The notes beneath the pieces were generated by a model. The model was not told the origin of the DNA, searched no databases, and saw nothing but the letters and a program-made list of their open reading frames with translations. From contig NZ_ALOU01000019.1 in the NCBI RefSeq assembly GCF_000292345.1, positions 186,001 to 250,000 on the forward strand: a stretch of DNA of 64,000 nucleotides, in the 5' to 3' direction. Positions within the stretch are counted from its first letter, which is position 1, and each line of letters opens with the position of its first letter. Below are positions 29,437 to 38,024 of the stretch, in pieces. Origin of the DNA: Cupriavidus sp. BIS7. Lineage in GTDB: Bacteria; Pseudomonadota; Gammaproteobacteria; Burkholderiales; Burkholderiaceae. Made by a program: the position numbers and the translations under genes.

Positions 29437-29889
29437 ATGCAAGTCATTCTGCTGGAAAAAGTCATCAACCTGGGTAGCCTGGGTGACATCGTTCGCGTGA
29501 AGGACGGTTACGCTCGTAACTTCCTGATCCCGACCAAGCGTGCTCGTCGCGCAACGCAAAGCGCCATCGCTGAATTCGAAGTGAAGCGCGCTGAGCTGGA
29601 AAAGGCTGCCGCCGAAAAGCTGGCTGCCGCTCAAGTCGAAGGCGAGAAGCTGAACGGCCTGACCGTCCAGATCACCCAGAAGTCGGGTGTGGATGGCCGT
29701 CTGTTCGGTTCGGTGACCAACGCCGACATCGCTGAAGCCCTGGCTGGCCAAGGCTTCAAGCTGGAAAAGGCTCAAGTCCGCATGCCGAACGGCCCGCTGA
29801 AGATGGTGGGCGACCACCCGGTCAGCGTTGCTCTGCACACCGACGTGGTGGTGGATGTGACCGTGTCCGTCCTGGGCGAGCACGTTTAA
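29437..29889 (+). CDS. rplI: 50S ribosomal protein L9
   Basis: L9, 150 aa, reaching from the L1 stalk base. N-terminal domain [36 protein letters not shown] (family signature), a long connecting helix (about 40-75), and the C-terminal domain with [16 protein letters not shown]. Last gene of the operon, followed by an intrinsic terminator. Confidence 0.98.
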   Translation: MQVILLEKVINLGSLGDIVRVKDGYARNFLIPTKRARRATQSAIAEFEVKRAELEKAAAEKLAAAQVEGEKLNGLTVQITQKSGVDGRLFGSVTNADIAEALAGQGFKLEKAQVRMPNGPLKMVGDHPVSVALHTDVVVDVTVSVLGEHV

Positions 29890-29941
29890 GTCGTACTTCG
29901 CGAACGATGCGTCAGCGCTGCCTGACGCTTCCGATGCACAG

Positions 29942-29970
29942 AAAGGCAGGGGCCGTGCTCCTGCCTTTTT
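29942..29970 (+). terminator. Intrinsic terminator after rplI
   Basis: Stem AGGCAGG (29944-29950) with CCTGCCT (29960-29966), extended by A-T pairs, followed by a T-run. It separates the ribosomal operon from dnaB. Confidence 0.9.
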
Positions 29971-29999
29971 TGTTTGCGGGGCTTCTGCACCGCTATAAT
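29970..29999 (+). promoter_or_regulatory. dnaB promoter with near-zero leader
   Basis: TTGTTT (29970-29975), 18-bp spacer, perfect TATAAT (29994-29999). The dnaB ATG is at 30008, so transcription would start at or within a couple of bases of the start codon. No Shine-Dalgarno sequence is present (the bases before ATG are a run of C). Confidence 0.65.
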
Positions 30000-30007
30000 T
30001 GCCCCCC

Positions 30008-31399
30008 ATGAACGCGCCCGCCGCAGATCCCCAACTAGACAGTCTCAAGGTTCCACCGCACTCGATCGAGGCCGAGCAATCGGTACTTGGCGGGCTGCTG
30101 CTGGACAATGCCGCCTGGGACCGGATTGCCGACTTCCTCTCGGAAGCGGACTTCTATCGCTTCGACCATCGCCTGATCTTCCAGAGCATTGCCCGTCTGA
30201 TCTCCGCCACCAAGCCGGCGGACGTGATCACGGTCTTCGAGATGCTCCAGGTGGCCGGCAAGGCCGAGGAAGTGGGCGGGCTCGCCTATCTGAATTCGCT
30301 GGCCCAGAACACGCCAAGCGCGGCAAACATTCGGCGCTACGCGGAAATCGTGCGCGAACGGTCGGTGCTGCGCAAGCTCGTGACGGTCGCCGATGACATC
30401 GCCTCCGCCGCGTTCGCGCCAAAGGGGCGCGAAGTGCGTGAGCTCCTCGACGAGGCCGAGTCGAAGGTATTCGCCATTGCCGAAGAGGGTGCGCGTGGCC
30501 AGCAGGGCTTCCAGGAGATCCAGCCGCTGCTGACGCAGGTGGTTGAGCGGATCGACGAGTTGTACCACCGCGATTCCTCCAGCGACGTGACCGGTGTGCC
30601 GACCGGCTTCATCGATCTCGATCGCATGACGAGCGGCATGCAGGCCGGTGACCTGATCATCGTGGCGGGGCGTCCCTCGATGGGTAAGACCGCTTTCTCG
30701 CTGAACATTGGCGAGCACGTGGCGGTCGAGCAGGGCCTGCCCGTGGCTGTGTTCTCGATGGAAATGGCCGGCGTGCAGCTGGCCATGCGTATGCTTGGTT
30801 CGGTGGGTCGTCTTGACCAGCACCGGCTGCGCACGGGCCGCCTGCTCGACGAAGACTGGCCCCGCCTGACGCATTCGATTCAGCGCATGAACGACGCGCA
30901 GTTGTTCATCGATGAAACGCCGGCCCTGAATCCGATGGAATTGCGCGCGCGTTCGCGTCGCCTGGCACGTCAATGCGGCCAGCTTGGCCTGATCATCATC
31001 GACTACCTCCAGCTGATGTCGGGTTCAGGCGGTGGCGAAAACCGGGCGACCGAAATTTCGGAAATCTCGCGTTCGCTGAAGGGCCTGGCCAAGGAACTCA
31101 ACTGTCCGGTCATCGCGCTGTCGCAGTTGAACCGAAGCCTGGAACAACGCCCGAACAAGCGTCCCGTGATGTCCGACTTGCGTGAATCAGGCGCTATCGA
31201 ACAGGATGCCGATGTGATTCTGTTCATTTATCGCGACGAAGTGTACAACCCCGACTCGCAGGACAAGGGTACTGCCGAAATCATCATCGGCAAGCAGCGT
31301 AACGGTCCGATCGGCACCGTTCGGCTGACGTTCCTGGGGCAATTCACGAAGTTCGATAACTTTAGTGGCGGGCCTGCGTTCTTCGACAACGACACCTGA
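30008..31399 (+). CDS. dnaB: Replicative DNA helicase DnaB
   Basis: Hexameric 5'-3' helicase at the replication fork, 463 aa. N-terminal domain (about 15-120; SIEAEQSVLGGLLLDN) that binds DnaG, a linker, and a RecA-like ATPase domain from about 190. Walker A GRPSMGKTAF (K227), Walker B LIIIDYLQLM, then SRSLKGLAKELNCPVIALSQLNR and the DLRESGAIEQDAD arginine-finger region. A TTG nine bases earlier is in frame, but the ATG at 30008 is preferred. The gene appears to be expressed from its own promoter and not from the S6-L9 operon. Confidence 0.97.
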   Translation: MNAPAADPQLDSLKVPPHSIEAEQSVLGGLLLDNAAWDRIADFLSEADFYRFDHRLIFQSIARLISATKPADVITVFEMLQVAGKAEEVGGLAYLNSLAQNTPSAANIRRYAEIVRERSVLRKLVTVADDIASAAFAPKGREVRELLDEAESKVFAIAEEGARGQQGFQEIQPLLTQVVERIDELYHRDSSSDVTGVPTGFIDLDRMTSGMQAGDLIIVAGRPSMGKTAFSLNIGEHVAVEQGLPVAVFSMEMAGVQLAMRMLGSVGRLDQHRLRTGRLLDEDWPRLTHSIQRMNDAQLFIDETPALNPMELRARSRRLARQCGQLGLIIIDYLQLMSGSGGGENRATEISEISRSLKGLAKELNCPVIALSQLNRSLEQRPNKRPVMSDLRESGAIEQDADVILFIYRDEVYNPDSQDKGTAEIIIGKQRNGPIGTVRLTFLGQFTKFDNFSGGPAFFDNDT

Positions 31400-31452
31400 T
31401 CTTCCACAGTTACACCGCTGGACGGTGCAACCCTGTAAAATGTTGCGCCGTG

Positions 31453-31479
31453 ATGACAGCCGCTTCGTGCGGCTGTCAT
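31453..31479 (+). other. Perfect 11-bp hairpin in the DUF47-pit leader
   Basis: ATGACAGCCGC (31453-31463) and GCGGCTGTCAT (31469-31479) with a 5-nt loop, 12 bp after a TAAAAT -10-like element (31436-31441) and 70 bp before the DUF47 start. The ends of the arms resemble Pho-box half-sites (CTGTCAT), but in inverted, not direct, order. Confidence 0.65.
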
Positions 31480-31548
31480 GCAATCTGCACTGCCTCCCAT
31501 TTGCAAAACAACCAAGCGCTGCCGTGAGGCGCGCCACAAGGACATTTC

Positions 31549-32175
31549 ATGTTCGGTCGATTCATGCCCACCGAGGGCAAGTTCTTCGAATATTTCAACC
31601 AGCACGCCGATTGCGCGGTGACCGCCGCGCACGAACTGGAAGCGCTGGTCAACGACCTGCCCAACGCCGAAGCTCATGCCCGCCGCGTGCAGGCCACCGA
31701 GAAGAAGGCGGACCGCGTCACGCACGACACGATCGACCTGCTGCACAAGACTTTCATCACGCCTCTGGACCGCGACGAGATCCACAAGCTCATCACGACC
31801 ATGGACGATATCCTGGACCTGATGGAGGACGTGGCTGAGACGATCTCGCTGTACGACGTGACGAGCCTGACCGACGAAGCGCGCCGTCTGGCCGCGATCT
31901 GCGTGCAGTGCTGCGACCAGGTCAAGATCGCCGTGGGCCTGCTCGAGGATATGAGCAACGCCAGCACGATCCTGAAGACCGCCCAGCAGATCGACCAGCT
32001 CGAATCCGAGGCAGATCGCGTGATGCGCTCGGCGATGTCGAAGCTGTTCCGCGAGGAAACCGACGTGAAGCGCCTGATCAAGCTGAAGGCGATCTACGAA
32101 CAGCTCGAGTCCATTACCGACAAGTGCGAGGACGTGGCCAACATCATCGAAGGCATCGTCCTGGAAAACGCCTGA
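31549..32175 (+). CDS. DUF47 (PhoU-like) phosphate transport regulator
   Basis: 208-aa all-helical PhoU-related protein of the DUF47/TIGR00153 family, usually paired with Pit transporters and thought to modulate them. Conserved acidic helices: EKKADRVTHDTIDLLHKTFITPLDRDEIHKL (metal-binding E/D pattern) and QIDQLESEADRVMRSAM. It lies 13 bp upstream of pit on the same strand, a near-universal pairing. Confidence 0.92.
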   Translation: MFGRFMPTEGKFFEYFNQHADCAVTAAHELEALVNDLPNAEAHARRVQATEKKADRVTHDTIDLLHKTFITPLDRDEIHKLITTMDDILDLMEDVAETISLYDVTSLTDEARRLAAICVQCCDQVKIAVGLLEDMSNASTILKTAQQIDQLESEADRVMRSAMSKLFREETDVKRLIKLKAIYEQLESITDKCEDVANIIEGIVLENA

Positions 32176-32188
32176 GGCGCGTACTCGC

Positions 32189-33199
32189 ATGCATACTGTT
32201 CAAATAAGCTTGTGGGTGATCGGCCTGCTGGTTGCGCTTGCGCTGCTGTTCGACTTCATGAACGGCTTCCACGATGCGGCCAATTCGATTGCCACGGTAG
32301 TCTCCACGGGCGTGCTCAAGCCGCATCACGCGGTGGCCATGGCCGCCATGTGCAACGTCATCGCCATCTTCATCTTCCACCTGAAAGTGGCGGCGACCGT
32401 GGGCACCGGCACCGTAGACGTCAATATCGTCGATCACTACGTCATCTTCGGCGCCCTGGTCGGAGCCATTGTCTGGAACGTGATCACGTGGCTGTACGGC
32501 ATTCCCTCGTCGTCGTCGCACGCGCTGATTGGCGGCCTGGTGGGCGCCGCGGTGGCAAAGTCCGGCACCGGCGCGCTGGTGGGCAACGGCCTGATCAAGA
32601 CCGTGGCCTTCATCCTGATTTCGCCGCTGCTCGGGTTTATCTTCGGCTCGATCATGATGGTGATCGTCGGCTGGACGTTCTTCCGTACGCCGCCGTCGCG
32701 CGTGGACCGCTGGTTCCGCCGCCTGCAGCTGCTGTCGGCGTCGCTCTACAGCCTTGGCCACGGCGGCAATGACGCGCAGAAGACCATCGGCGTCATCTGG
32801 ATGCTGCTGATCGCGAGCGGCCACGTGGCCGTAGGTGGGGCCGAGCCTCCGATGTGGGTCATCGTCAGCTGCTACGTCGCCATCGGCATGGGCACGCTGT
32901 TCGGCGGCTGGCGGATCGTGCGTACCATGGGTCAGAAGATCACCAAGCTGAAGCCGGTTGGCGGTTTCTGCGCCGAGACGGGTGGCGCCATGACGCTGTT
33001 CATCGCGTCGGCAATGGGCGTGCCAGTGTCCACAACCCATACGATTACGGGTGCGATCGTCGGCGTCGGTTCGGCGCAGAAGATGTCGGCCGTACGCTGG
33101 GGTGTGGCGGGCAATATCGTCTGGGCCTGGGTGCTGACGATTCCTGCATCGGCGTTCATGTCGGCGATTGCGTGGTGGATCGGCAAACAGATCCTGTAA
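32189..33199 (+). CDS. pit: Low-affinity inorganic phosphate transporter (PiT family)
   Basis: Membrane transporter taking up phosphate (often as a metal-phosphate complex) with protons, 336 aa, about ten TM segments. Two PiT signature repeats: DFMNGFHDAANSIATVVSTG in the N-terminal half and GGNDAQKTIGVIWM plus GGAMTLFIASAMGVPVSTTHTITGAIVG in the C-terminal half. Shorter than E. coli PitA (about 500 aa), as usual for beta-proteobacterial forms lacking the large central loop. Co-transcribed with DUF47; terminator downstream. Confidence 0.95.
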   Translation: MHTVQISLWVIGLLVALALLFDFMNGFHDAANSIATVVSTGVLKPHHAVAMAAMCNVIAIFIFHLKVAATVGTGTVDVNIVDHYVIFGALVGAIVWNVITWLYGIPSSSSHALIGGLVGAAVAKSGTGALVGNGLIKTVAFILISPLLGFIFGSIMMVIVGWTFFRTPPSRVDRWFRRLQLLSASLYSLGHGGNDAQKTIGVIWMLLIASGHVAVGGAEPPMWVIVSCYVAIGMGTLFGGWRIVRTMGQKITKLKPVGGFCAETGGAMTLFIASAMGVPVSTTHTITGAIVGVGSAQKMSAVRWGVAGNIVWAWVLTIPASAFMSAIAWWIGKQIL

Positions 33200-33229
33200 C
33201 GCCGACTGATCCGCGAGACGATCATCCAA

Positions 33230-33263
33230 CAAAAAAGCCAGGCTGAGTGCCTGGCTTTTTTTC
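33230..33263. terminator. Bidirectional terminator after pit
   Basis: Stem GCCAGGC (33237-33243) with GCCTGGC (33249-33255), A-run before and T-run after. It also serves the convergent NlpC/P60 gene ending at 33266. Confidence 0.92.
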
Positions 33264-33265
33264 GT

Positions 33266-33925
33266 TTACCGGTTTGCAAACGCGGCAATCGGGTCGTCTT
33301 CCGGAGTGGCTGGGGCAGGGGGCGTTGGAGGTGCCGCAGTGGGTGGCGCGGACGGTGATGCGGTGGGCACGGGTGTCATCGGCAGGCTGCCTGCCGCCAC
33401 CACGCGTCGTGCGCCGTTGTAGCGTGACGCCCAGTATGACTTGCTCATGTCTTCCAGCCGAACCGTGCCGCCGGTAGCCGGCGCGTGGACAAAACGGTTC
33501 TGGCCGACATAGATGCCGACGTGGGAGTTGGCGCGCCCCGTGGTGTTGAAGAACACCAGGTCACCCGACGCGACTTCGCTGCGTTCGAGCGCCGTGCCTC
33601 GCTGGCCCATCTGCTCGGTCGTGCGCGGCAGCGTCACGTTGGCGGATCGCTGTACCACGTAGCGGACCAGGCCGCTGCAATCGAAGCCGGAATCGGGGGT
33701 GTTGCCGCCATAGCGGTACGGGGTGCCGACCAGCGACATCGCCTGGATCGAGACCTCCTCAAGGCCCGCGCTCGGATCGACCATCGGCTTGCCCGGTGTA
33801 CGGAGCAGCGACGAGGTCTGGCGTGTGGGCGGCCCTCCCGCACAAGCGGCCAGCAAAAGGGCTGTGGCGCAAAGTGCGGTAAGCGAAAGCCGACGAGAGG
33901 GTGAATGAAACGGGCGCTGCGGCAT
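33266..33925 (-). CDS. NlpC/P60 family cell-wall peptidase lipoprotein
   Basis: 219 aa. Signal peptide with lipobox LLAAC (lipidation at C28). NlpC/P60 domain from about 58 to 175 with catalytic cysteine C83 (GFDCSGLVRYV) and histidines H135 (SHVGIYV) and H147 (FVHAP), the triad of gamma-D-Glu-diaminopimelate peptidases similar to E. coli Spr/NlpC. The C-terminal 40 residues are Pro/Ala/Thr-rich and likely disordered. It likely trims peptidoglycan stem peptides at the outer membrane. Confidence 0.93.
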   Translation of the reverse strand: MPQRPFHSPSRRLSLTALCATALLLAACAGGPPTRQTSSLLRTPGKPMVDPSAGLEEVSIQAMSLVGTPYRYGGNTPDSGFDCSGLVRYVVQRSANVTLPRTTEQMGQRGTALERSEVASGDLVFFNTTGRANSHVGIYVGQNRFVHAPATGGTVRLEDMSKSYWASRYNGARRVVAAGSLPMTPVPTASPSAPPTAAPPTPPAPATPEDDPIAAFANR

Positions 33926-33985
33926 CCTTCCTATGATTCGGTTGCCAGGTCATGCGTCCGTCCGTCATGGGGGCTACCAGCGGGG

Positions 33986-34462
33986 CTACCAGCGCAATTG
34001 CGCGTTACGCGTGCCGGTAGTGATCTTGATGGACTTAAGCTGACCCTTGTAACTGGCCTCGATATTGTAGCTGCCTTCGGGAGCACGTATGAGGCACCGA
34101 GGGCCGCCAGCCTTGAAATTCGCCACGGGCTGGCCGTCCAATGTCACTTTTACGTCAACATCGGACAGAAACTCACCATCGCCCTGGGTGAACAGGATGC
34201 CCATGTTGAAGTTCTTTTCCTGCTCGGCCAGTTGTGCGCGCTCATCCGCGGCAATGCCGCCGCATACGTAGCTGACCGGTCCCATGGTGCGAATCACCAT
34301 TTCGTCGGCCGCCCGCGCCGGGCGCAATGCCGCGGCGATCAGCATCGTCACGCCGATCAGCGATGCCGCGACAATGCGGCGGCGCCGTGTCGTACGGGTC
34401 GCGCGGGAAAATAGTGTCCTGCTATTTGGCAAATACCGGTTGAACGGCTGTTGCTTGTTCAT
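33986..34462 (-). CDS. Exported protein of unknown function (carboxypeptidase-regulatory-like)
   Basis: 158 aa. Very basic N-terminus (TRTTRRRRIV) followed by a hydrophobic segment and a likely signal-peptidase site after LRPARA, so a periplasmic protein. The mature part has VSYVCGGIAADERAQL and a small beta-sandwich-like segment (DVDVKVTLDGQPVANFKAGGPRCLI ... GSYNIEASYKGQLKSIKI), reminiscent of the carboxypeptidase regulatory fold. Two cysteines could form a disulfide. Function not known; it is separated from the NlpC gene by 60 bp on the same strand. Confidence 0.75.
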   Translation of the reverse strand: MNKQQPFNRYLPNSRTLFSRATRTTRRRRIVAASLIGVTMLIAAALRPARAADEMVIRTMGPVSYVCGGIAADERAQLAEQEKNFNMGILFTQGDGEFLSDVDVKVTLDGQPVANFKAGGPRCLIRAPEGSYNIEASYKGQLKSIKITTGTRNAQLRW

Positions 34463-34572
34463 CGACGCCTCCGTCCAATCATGAACACCCGGGAATCATA
34501 CCGGGTCGTGTGGTCCGTGCCGCTGGTGCAACGCTGCGGCTGTGTACTTCACCACACTAAGCGAATTGGCCG

Positions 34573-34602
34573 CCTGCCGGCCATGGATGACAGGCCGGCA
34601 GG
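34573..34602. other. 10-bp inverted repeat downstream of phoH
   Basis: CCTGCCGGCC (34573-34582) and GGCCGGCAGG (34593-34602), 10-nt loop, 25 bp beyond the phoH stop (minus strand). No U-tract, so 3'-end stabilisation or a weak terminator. Confidence 0.55.
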
Positions 34603-34626
34603 ACAGACCCTTGCACTCACCGATAT

Positions 34627-36324
34627 CTACAGCACATCCGCCGCATGGTCTGCCAGGCGCGAACGCTCGCCACGGGCCAGCGTCACGTGGCCGCTGTGGC
34701 TCCAGCCCTTGAAGCGGTCCACCACGTAGGTCAGGCCAGACGATCCTTCGGTCAGGTACGGCGTGTCGATCTGCGCGATATTGCCCAGGCAGACGATCTT
34801 GGTGCCGGGGCCGGCCCGCGTGACCAGCGTCTTCATCTGCTTTGGCGTCAGGTTCTGCGCTTCATCGATGATCACGAACTTGTTCACGAAGGTACGGCCG
34901 CGCATGAAATTCATGCTCTTGACCTTGATGCGCGAGCGGATCAGCTCCTGCGTGGCAGCGCGGCCCCAGTCGCCAGCACTGTCGTCGCTCTTCTGCAGGA
35001 CCTCGAGGTTGTCGTCGAATGCGCCCATCCAGGGCTGCATCTTCTCTTCCTCGGTGCCGGGCAGGAAGCCGATATCCTCGCCGACGGGCACCGTGGCGCG
35101 CGTGACGATGATCTCGTTGTAGAGCTTCTGATCCAGCACCTGTTCCAGGCCCGACGCCAGCGCCAGCAGCGTCTTGCCGGTGCCGGCCTGGCCCAGCAGC
35201 GTCACGAAGTCGACGTCCGGGCTCATCAGCAGGTTCAGCGCGAAGTTCTGCTCGCGGTTGCGCGCCACCACGCTCCACACGTTGTTCTTGTTGTGGGCGT
35301 AGTCCTTCAGCGTCTGCAGCAGGGCGGTCTTGCCGTTGATCTCCTTGACCTGCGCGTACAGCGGCAGGCTGCCGTCCATCGGCTCCAGGTAGACGAACTG
35401 GTTGACCAGGAACGACGGCACCAGCGGGCCGGTCAGGCGATAGAACATGGTTCCGGACTTCGGGTCCTGCCAGCTTTCCACGCCCTTGCCGTGCTTGGCC
35501 CAGAAGTCGCTGGGCAACTGCAGCACGCCCGAGTAGAGCAGGTCCTTGTCTTCCAGTACCTGGTCGTTGAAATAGTCCTCGGCAGGCAGGCCCAGCGCAC
35601 GGGCCTTGATGCGCATGTTGATGTCTTTCGACACAAGCACGACCTGGCGTTCCGGGTACTGCTGCTGCAGCGCGCTGACCACGCCCAGGATCTGGTTGTC
35701 GGCCTTGCCTTGCGGCAGGCCTTCGGGCAGCTTGATGTCGTTCAGCTTGGTCTGGAAGAACAGCTTGCCGGCAGCGTCGCGGTTGCCCAGCTTCGCCAGC
35801 GGCAGGCCTTCGTCGAGCACGCCATCGGTGCCGCCCACGAGCTGGTCCAGCGTCCGGCTGACCGTGCGCGCGTTGCGCGCAACTTCGCTCATGCCCTTCT
35901 TGTGGTTGTCCAGTTCCTCGAGCGTCATCATCGGCAGATAGATGTCATGCTCTTCAAAACGGAACAGCGACGTCGGGTCGTGCATCAGCACGTTGGTGTC
36001 GAGCACGAACAGCTTGCTCGGACCGGCTTCCTTGCGGGCACGGCGCGTCGGGCCGGCGGCAGGCTTGACCAGGCTGACCGCGGGCGTTGCCGCCGGCGTG
36101 GTGGTTGACGCCGGAGCGTCGACTGTCTTGGCCCGGGTAGTGCTGCCTGCGCGCGCGCGGGTGGCGGGCGCCTTGGTGTCGCCGGTCTCGAGCAGTGCCA
36201 CACGCTCCAGGACCGGCACAGGTTTTTTACCCTGCGCGGCTTTGGCCTTGGGCAGTGTGACCGGGGCGAATTCGCTCGGGTCCAGCAGTTGGGCAGGCTT
36301 GGCGGGCATGGTAGGCAGCGGCAT
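34627..36324 (-). CDS. phoH: PIN-PhoH ATPase (PhoH2-type)
   Basis: 565 aa from the ATG at 36324, which has AAAGGAAAG about ten bases upstream. Pro/Ala/Lys-rich N-terminal tail (1 to about 105), PIN nuclease-like domain (KLFVLDTNVLMHDPTSL, about 110-240, with conserved acidic residues), an intermediate domain, and the PhoH ATPase domain. The latter has Walker A GQAGTGKTLLAL and Walker B FVIIDEAQNL. PIN-PhoH fusions are known as sequence-dependent RNA helicase/RNases, often with toxin-antitoxin relationships. Here no antitoxin-like partner is adjacent; bcp lies upstream on the same strand, separated by a terminator. Confidence 0.92.
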   Translation of the reverse strand: MPLPTMPAKPAQLLDPSEFAPVTLPKAKAAQGKKPVPVLERVALLETGDTKAPATRARAGSTTRAKTVDAPASTTTPAATPAVSLVKPAAGPTRRARKEAGPSKLFVLDTNVLMHDPTSLFRFEEHDIYLPMMTLEELDNHKKGMSEVARNARTVSRTLDQLVGGTDGVLDEGLPLAKLGNRDAAGKLFFQTKLNDIKLPEGLPQGKADNQILGVVSALQQQYPERQVVLVSKDINMRIKARALGLPAEDYFNDQVLEDKDLLYSGVLQLPSDFWAKHGKGVESWQDPKSGTMFYRLTGPLVPSFLVNQFVYLEPMDGSLPLYAQVKEINGKTALLQTLKDYAHNKNNVWSVVARNREQNFALNLLMSPDVDFVTLLGQAGTGKTLLALASGLEQVLDQKLYNEIIVTRATVPVGEDIGFLPGTEEEKMQPWMGAFDDNLEVLQKSDDSAGDWGRAATQELIRSRIKVKSMNFMRGRTFVNKFVIIDEAQNLTPKQMKTLVTRAGPGTKIVCLGNIAQIDTPYLTEGSSGLTYVVDRFKGWSHSGHVTLARGERSRLADHAADVL

Positions 36325-36681
36325 GCTTGGCTTTCCTTTCAGGGAAACAAACGGGGGCGAAATGGCTGGCGTGCTACAGCCAACGAACGGCAGAAAACGG
36401 GAAGACCGAAGGGTGAAGTTGAGGGACTGGGCAAACAAAAAAGCCGCCAGGCCTGGTGGACAGGTGTGGCGGCTTGCTTGCGGACCCAAGACGCGGCAGA
36501 TCCGCTACCAGCCCGGGGACTGAGCCTACTGGGCCGGAACGTTACTTCAGCGTGGCAACTGGGATCTGAACGCATTACGACCCAATCTACCCGAAGGTTT
36601 TCTGTTTTGCAATCGGTCAAATACTTGCCGTTGCATCGCGGCTGCGCGCTTGTCTTGTAGATGCCCTGTGGACGTCCGGGT
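36325..36681 (-). other. bcp-phoH intergenic region
   Basis: A 357-bp gap. It contains the terminator-like structure at 36436-36473; the parts 36325-36435 and 36474-36681 show no gene. An open frame runs on from phoH upstream to 36489 across the hairpin, but it has no conserved residues. Confidence 0.6.
36436..36473 (-). terminator. Minus-strand terminator between bcp and phoH
   Basis: Stem GCCGCCA (36443-36449) with TGGCGGC (36467-36473), with a nested CCTG/CAGG stem in the loop. The A-run at 36437-36442 reads as a U-tract on the minus strand. It lies about 210 nt after bcp and 112 nt before the phoH start. Confidence 0.8.
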
Positions 36682-37143
36682 TCACATCCCCCTGACGATC
36701 TCAAGCACTTCGTCCACGTGGTTCGGCACCTTGATGCCGCGCATCTCGTGGCGCAGGACGCCCTTGGCGTCCAGGATGAACGTGCTGCGCTCGATGCCGC
36801 GCACTTCCTTGCCATACATCTTTTTCATCTTGATGACATCGAAGAGCTGGCAGATCGCCTCGTCGGCGTCCGAGATCAGTTCGAAGGGCAGCTCCAGCTT
36901 GGCCTTGAAGTTCTCGTGCGACTTCATGCTGTCGCGCGAGATGCCATACACCACGGCGCCGGCCTTCTCGAAGTCGGTGTACTGGTCGCGGAAGTTCATG
37001 GCTTCGGTGGTGCAACCCGGCGTGTTGTCCTTCGGGTAGAAGTACAGCACCGTGGTTTTGCCGCGCTGGTCGGCAAGCCGGAAGTCCCCGCCGGTTGCGG
37101 GGGCCTGGAAGTCGGGAATGGCCTTGTTGAGACTGACGGTCAT
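36682..37143 (-). CDS. bcp: Thiol peroxidase Bcp (peroxiredoxin Q type)
   Basis: Peroxiredoxin reducing H2O2 and organic peroxides, 153 aa. Thioredoxin fold with the peroxidatic cysteine C44 in YPKDNTPGCTTEAMNF. The resolving cysteine that sits five residues later in E. coli Bcp is methionine here (M49); the only other cysteine is C98 (EAICQLFDV). It is therefore either a 1-Cys type or uses C98. The DLNxx-type SRDSMKSHENF block is normal. Confidence 0.95.
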   Translation of the reverse strand: MTVSLNKAIPDFQAPATGGDFRLADQRGKTTVLYFYPKDNTPGCTTEAMNFRDQYTDFEKAGAVVYGISRDSMKSHENFKAKLELPFELISDADEAICQLFDVIKMKKMYGKEVRGIERSTFILDAKGVLRHEMRGIKVPNHVDEVLEIVRGM

Positions 37144-37336
37144 GCTGGTGGCTCTCCTGGATGGCTTTGCGTCATCGGTGACGGCGGCAGCCCGATGTTG
37201 GTCCCGGGCGTACTGCCATGGCGAGTGCAGATTGGGGCAGCCGGCGAGACTTCAAGCGTGGCGTAGGCTCAACCTGGCGAAAATCGGGACGATAACCCGG
37301 GAGAGGGTTCCGTCATCGGTTGCCGGCCCGGGCGTC

Positions 37337-37717
37337 TCAGGCGGCTGGCTCCACCAGCAGCACCGCGGCGACCTTCCGGCCCTCGGCCATGAGGATATTG
37401 TAGGTGCGGCATGCGGCCTGCAAGTCCATCGCGTCCACGCCGATATGGCGGCGCGACAGCGCGGCGGTCAGGCGCGGATGGGGGAAGCGCAGTTGCCCGC
37501 CGGTGCCGAGCAGCACCACTTCGGGTGACTTGTCGAGCAGGGCTTCGAAGTGGGCGGACTGGAGATCCTCGAAACGATTGACCGGCCACGGCTCGATGTC
37601 GCCTTCTGGCATCACGAGCACGGACTGTTCGTGGCGGATGGCGTTGATTTCGACATAGCCGGGGCCATAGCCGGTCACGGTATTGAGGTTCTGGGGCTGG
37701 TCGGCGTGGAGTTTCAA
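37337..37717 (-). CDS. Mth938-like (DUF498/NDUFAF3 family) protein
   Basis: 126 aa, small alpha/beta protein of the Mth938/NDUFAF3 family. PWPVNRFEDLQSAHFEALLDKSPEVVLLGTGGQLRFP is the family core, followed by RHIGVDAMDLQAACRTYNILMAEGRKVAAVLL. The bacterial members have no firmly established function; the mitochondrial relative is a complex I assembly factor. Gap of 193 bp to bcp on the same strand. Confidence 0.9.
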   Translation of the reverse strand: MKLHADQPQNLNTVTGYGPGYVEINAIRHEQSVLVMPEGDIEPWPVNRFEDLQSAHFEALLDKSPEVVLLGTGGQLRFPHPRLTAALSRRHIGVDAMDLQAACRTYNILMAEGRKVAAVLLVEPAA

Positions 37718-38024
37718 GTGGGGGGCCTCATGCCGCCGGGAGGTTCCGGTGCGTCATCCCGAGGCGGGATGTGCCGCAGCGGGGGACTGGCGACGGGTTG
37801 GTGGCAGGATCGTGCGCGCAGGCGGGCAAAACGCTCGCTGCAATGCAAGAAACCATGCCGAAGTCTGTCATAATCCGATATCTTATAGCTTTTGCCTCCC
37901 GGTCTGCCACGCCTCGCGAGCCTCACAGCGGACGCGCCGCCAGACGCCCAGGTCAATCCAGAAGATTCCAAGATTCCGCTGCCGCCAGAGACCGGCAGCT
38001 TGCCCTGACATCGCCAACACCGCC
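37718..38024. other. Divergent region between the Mth938-like gene and the aminotransferase
   Basis: 307 bp without a gene. A CATAAT -10-like element at 37869-37874 and AT-rich bases after it could serve the aminotransferase. No clear -35 box, operator or hairpin. Confidence 0.4.

Noticed and set aside
31473-31491. Pho box upstream of DUF47-pit
   Set aside because: CTGTCAT is followed by CTGCACT with 5 instead of 4 spacer bases; the match to the direct-repeat consensus is too weak to call.
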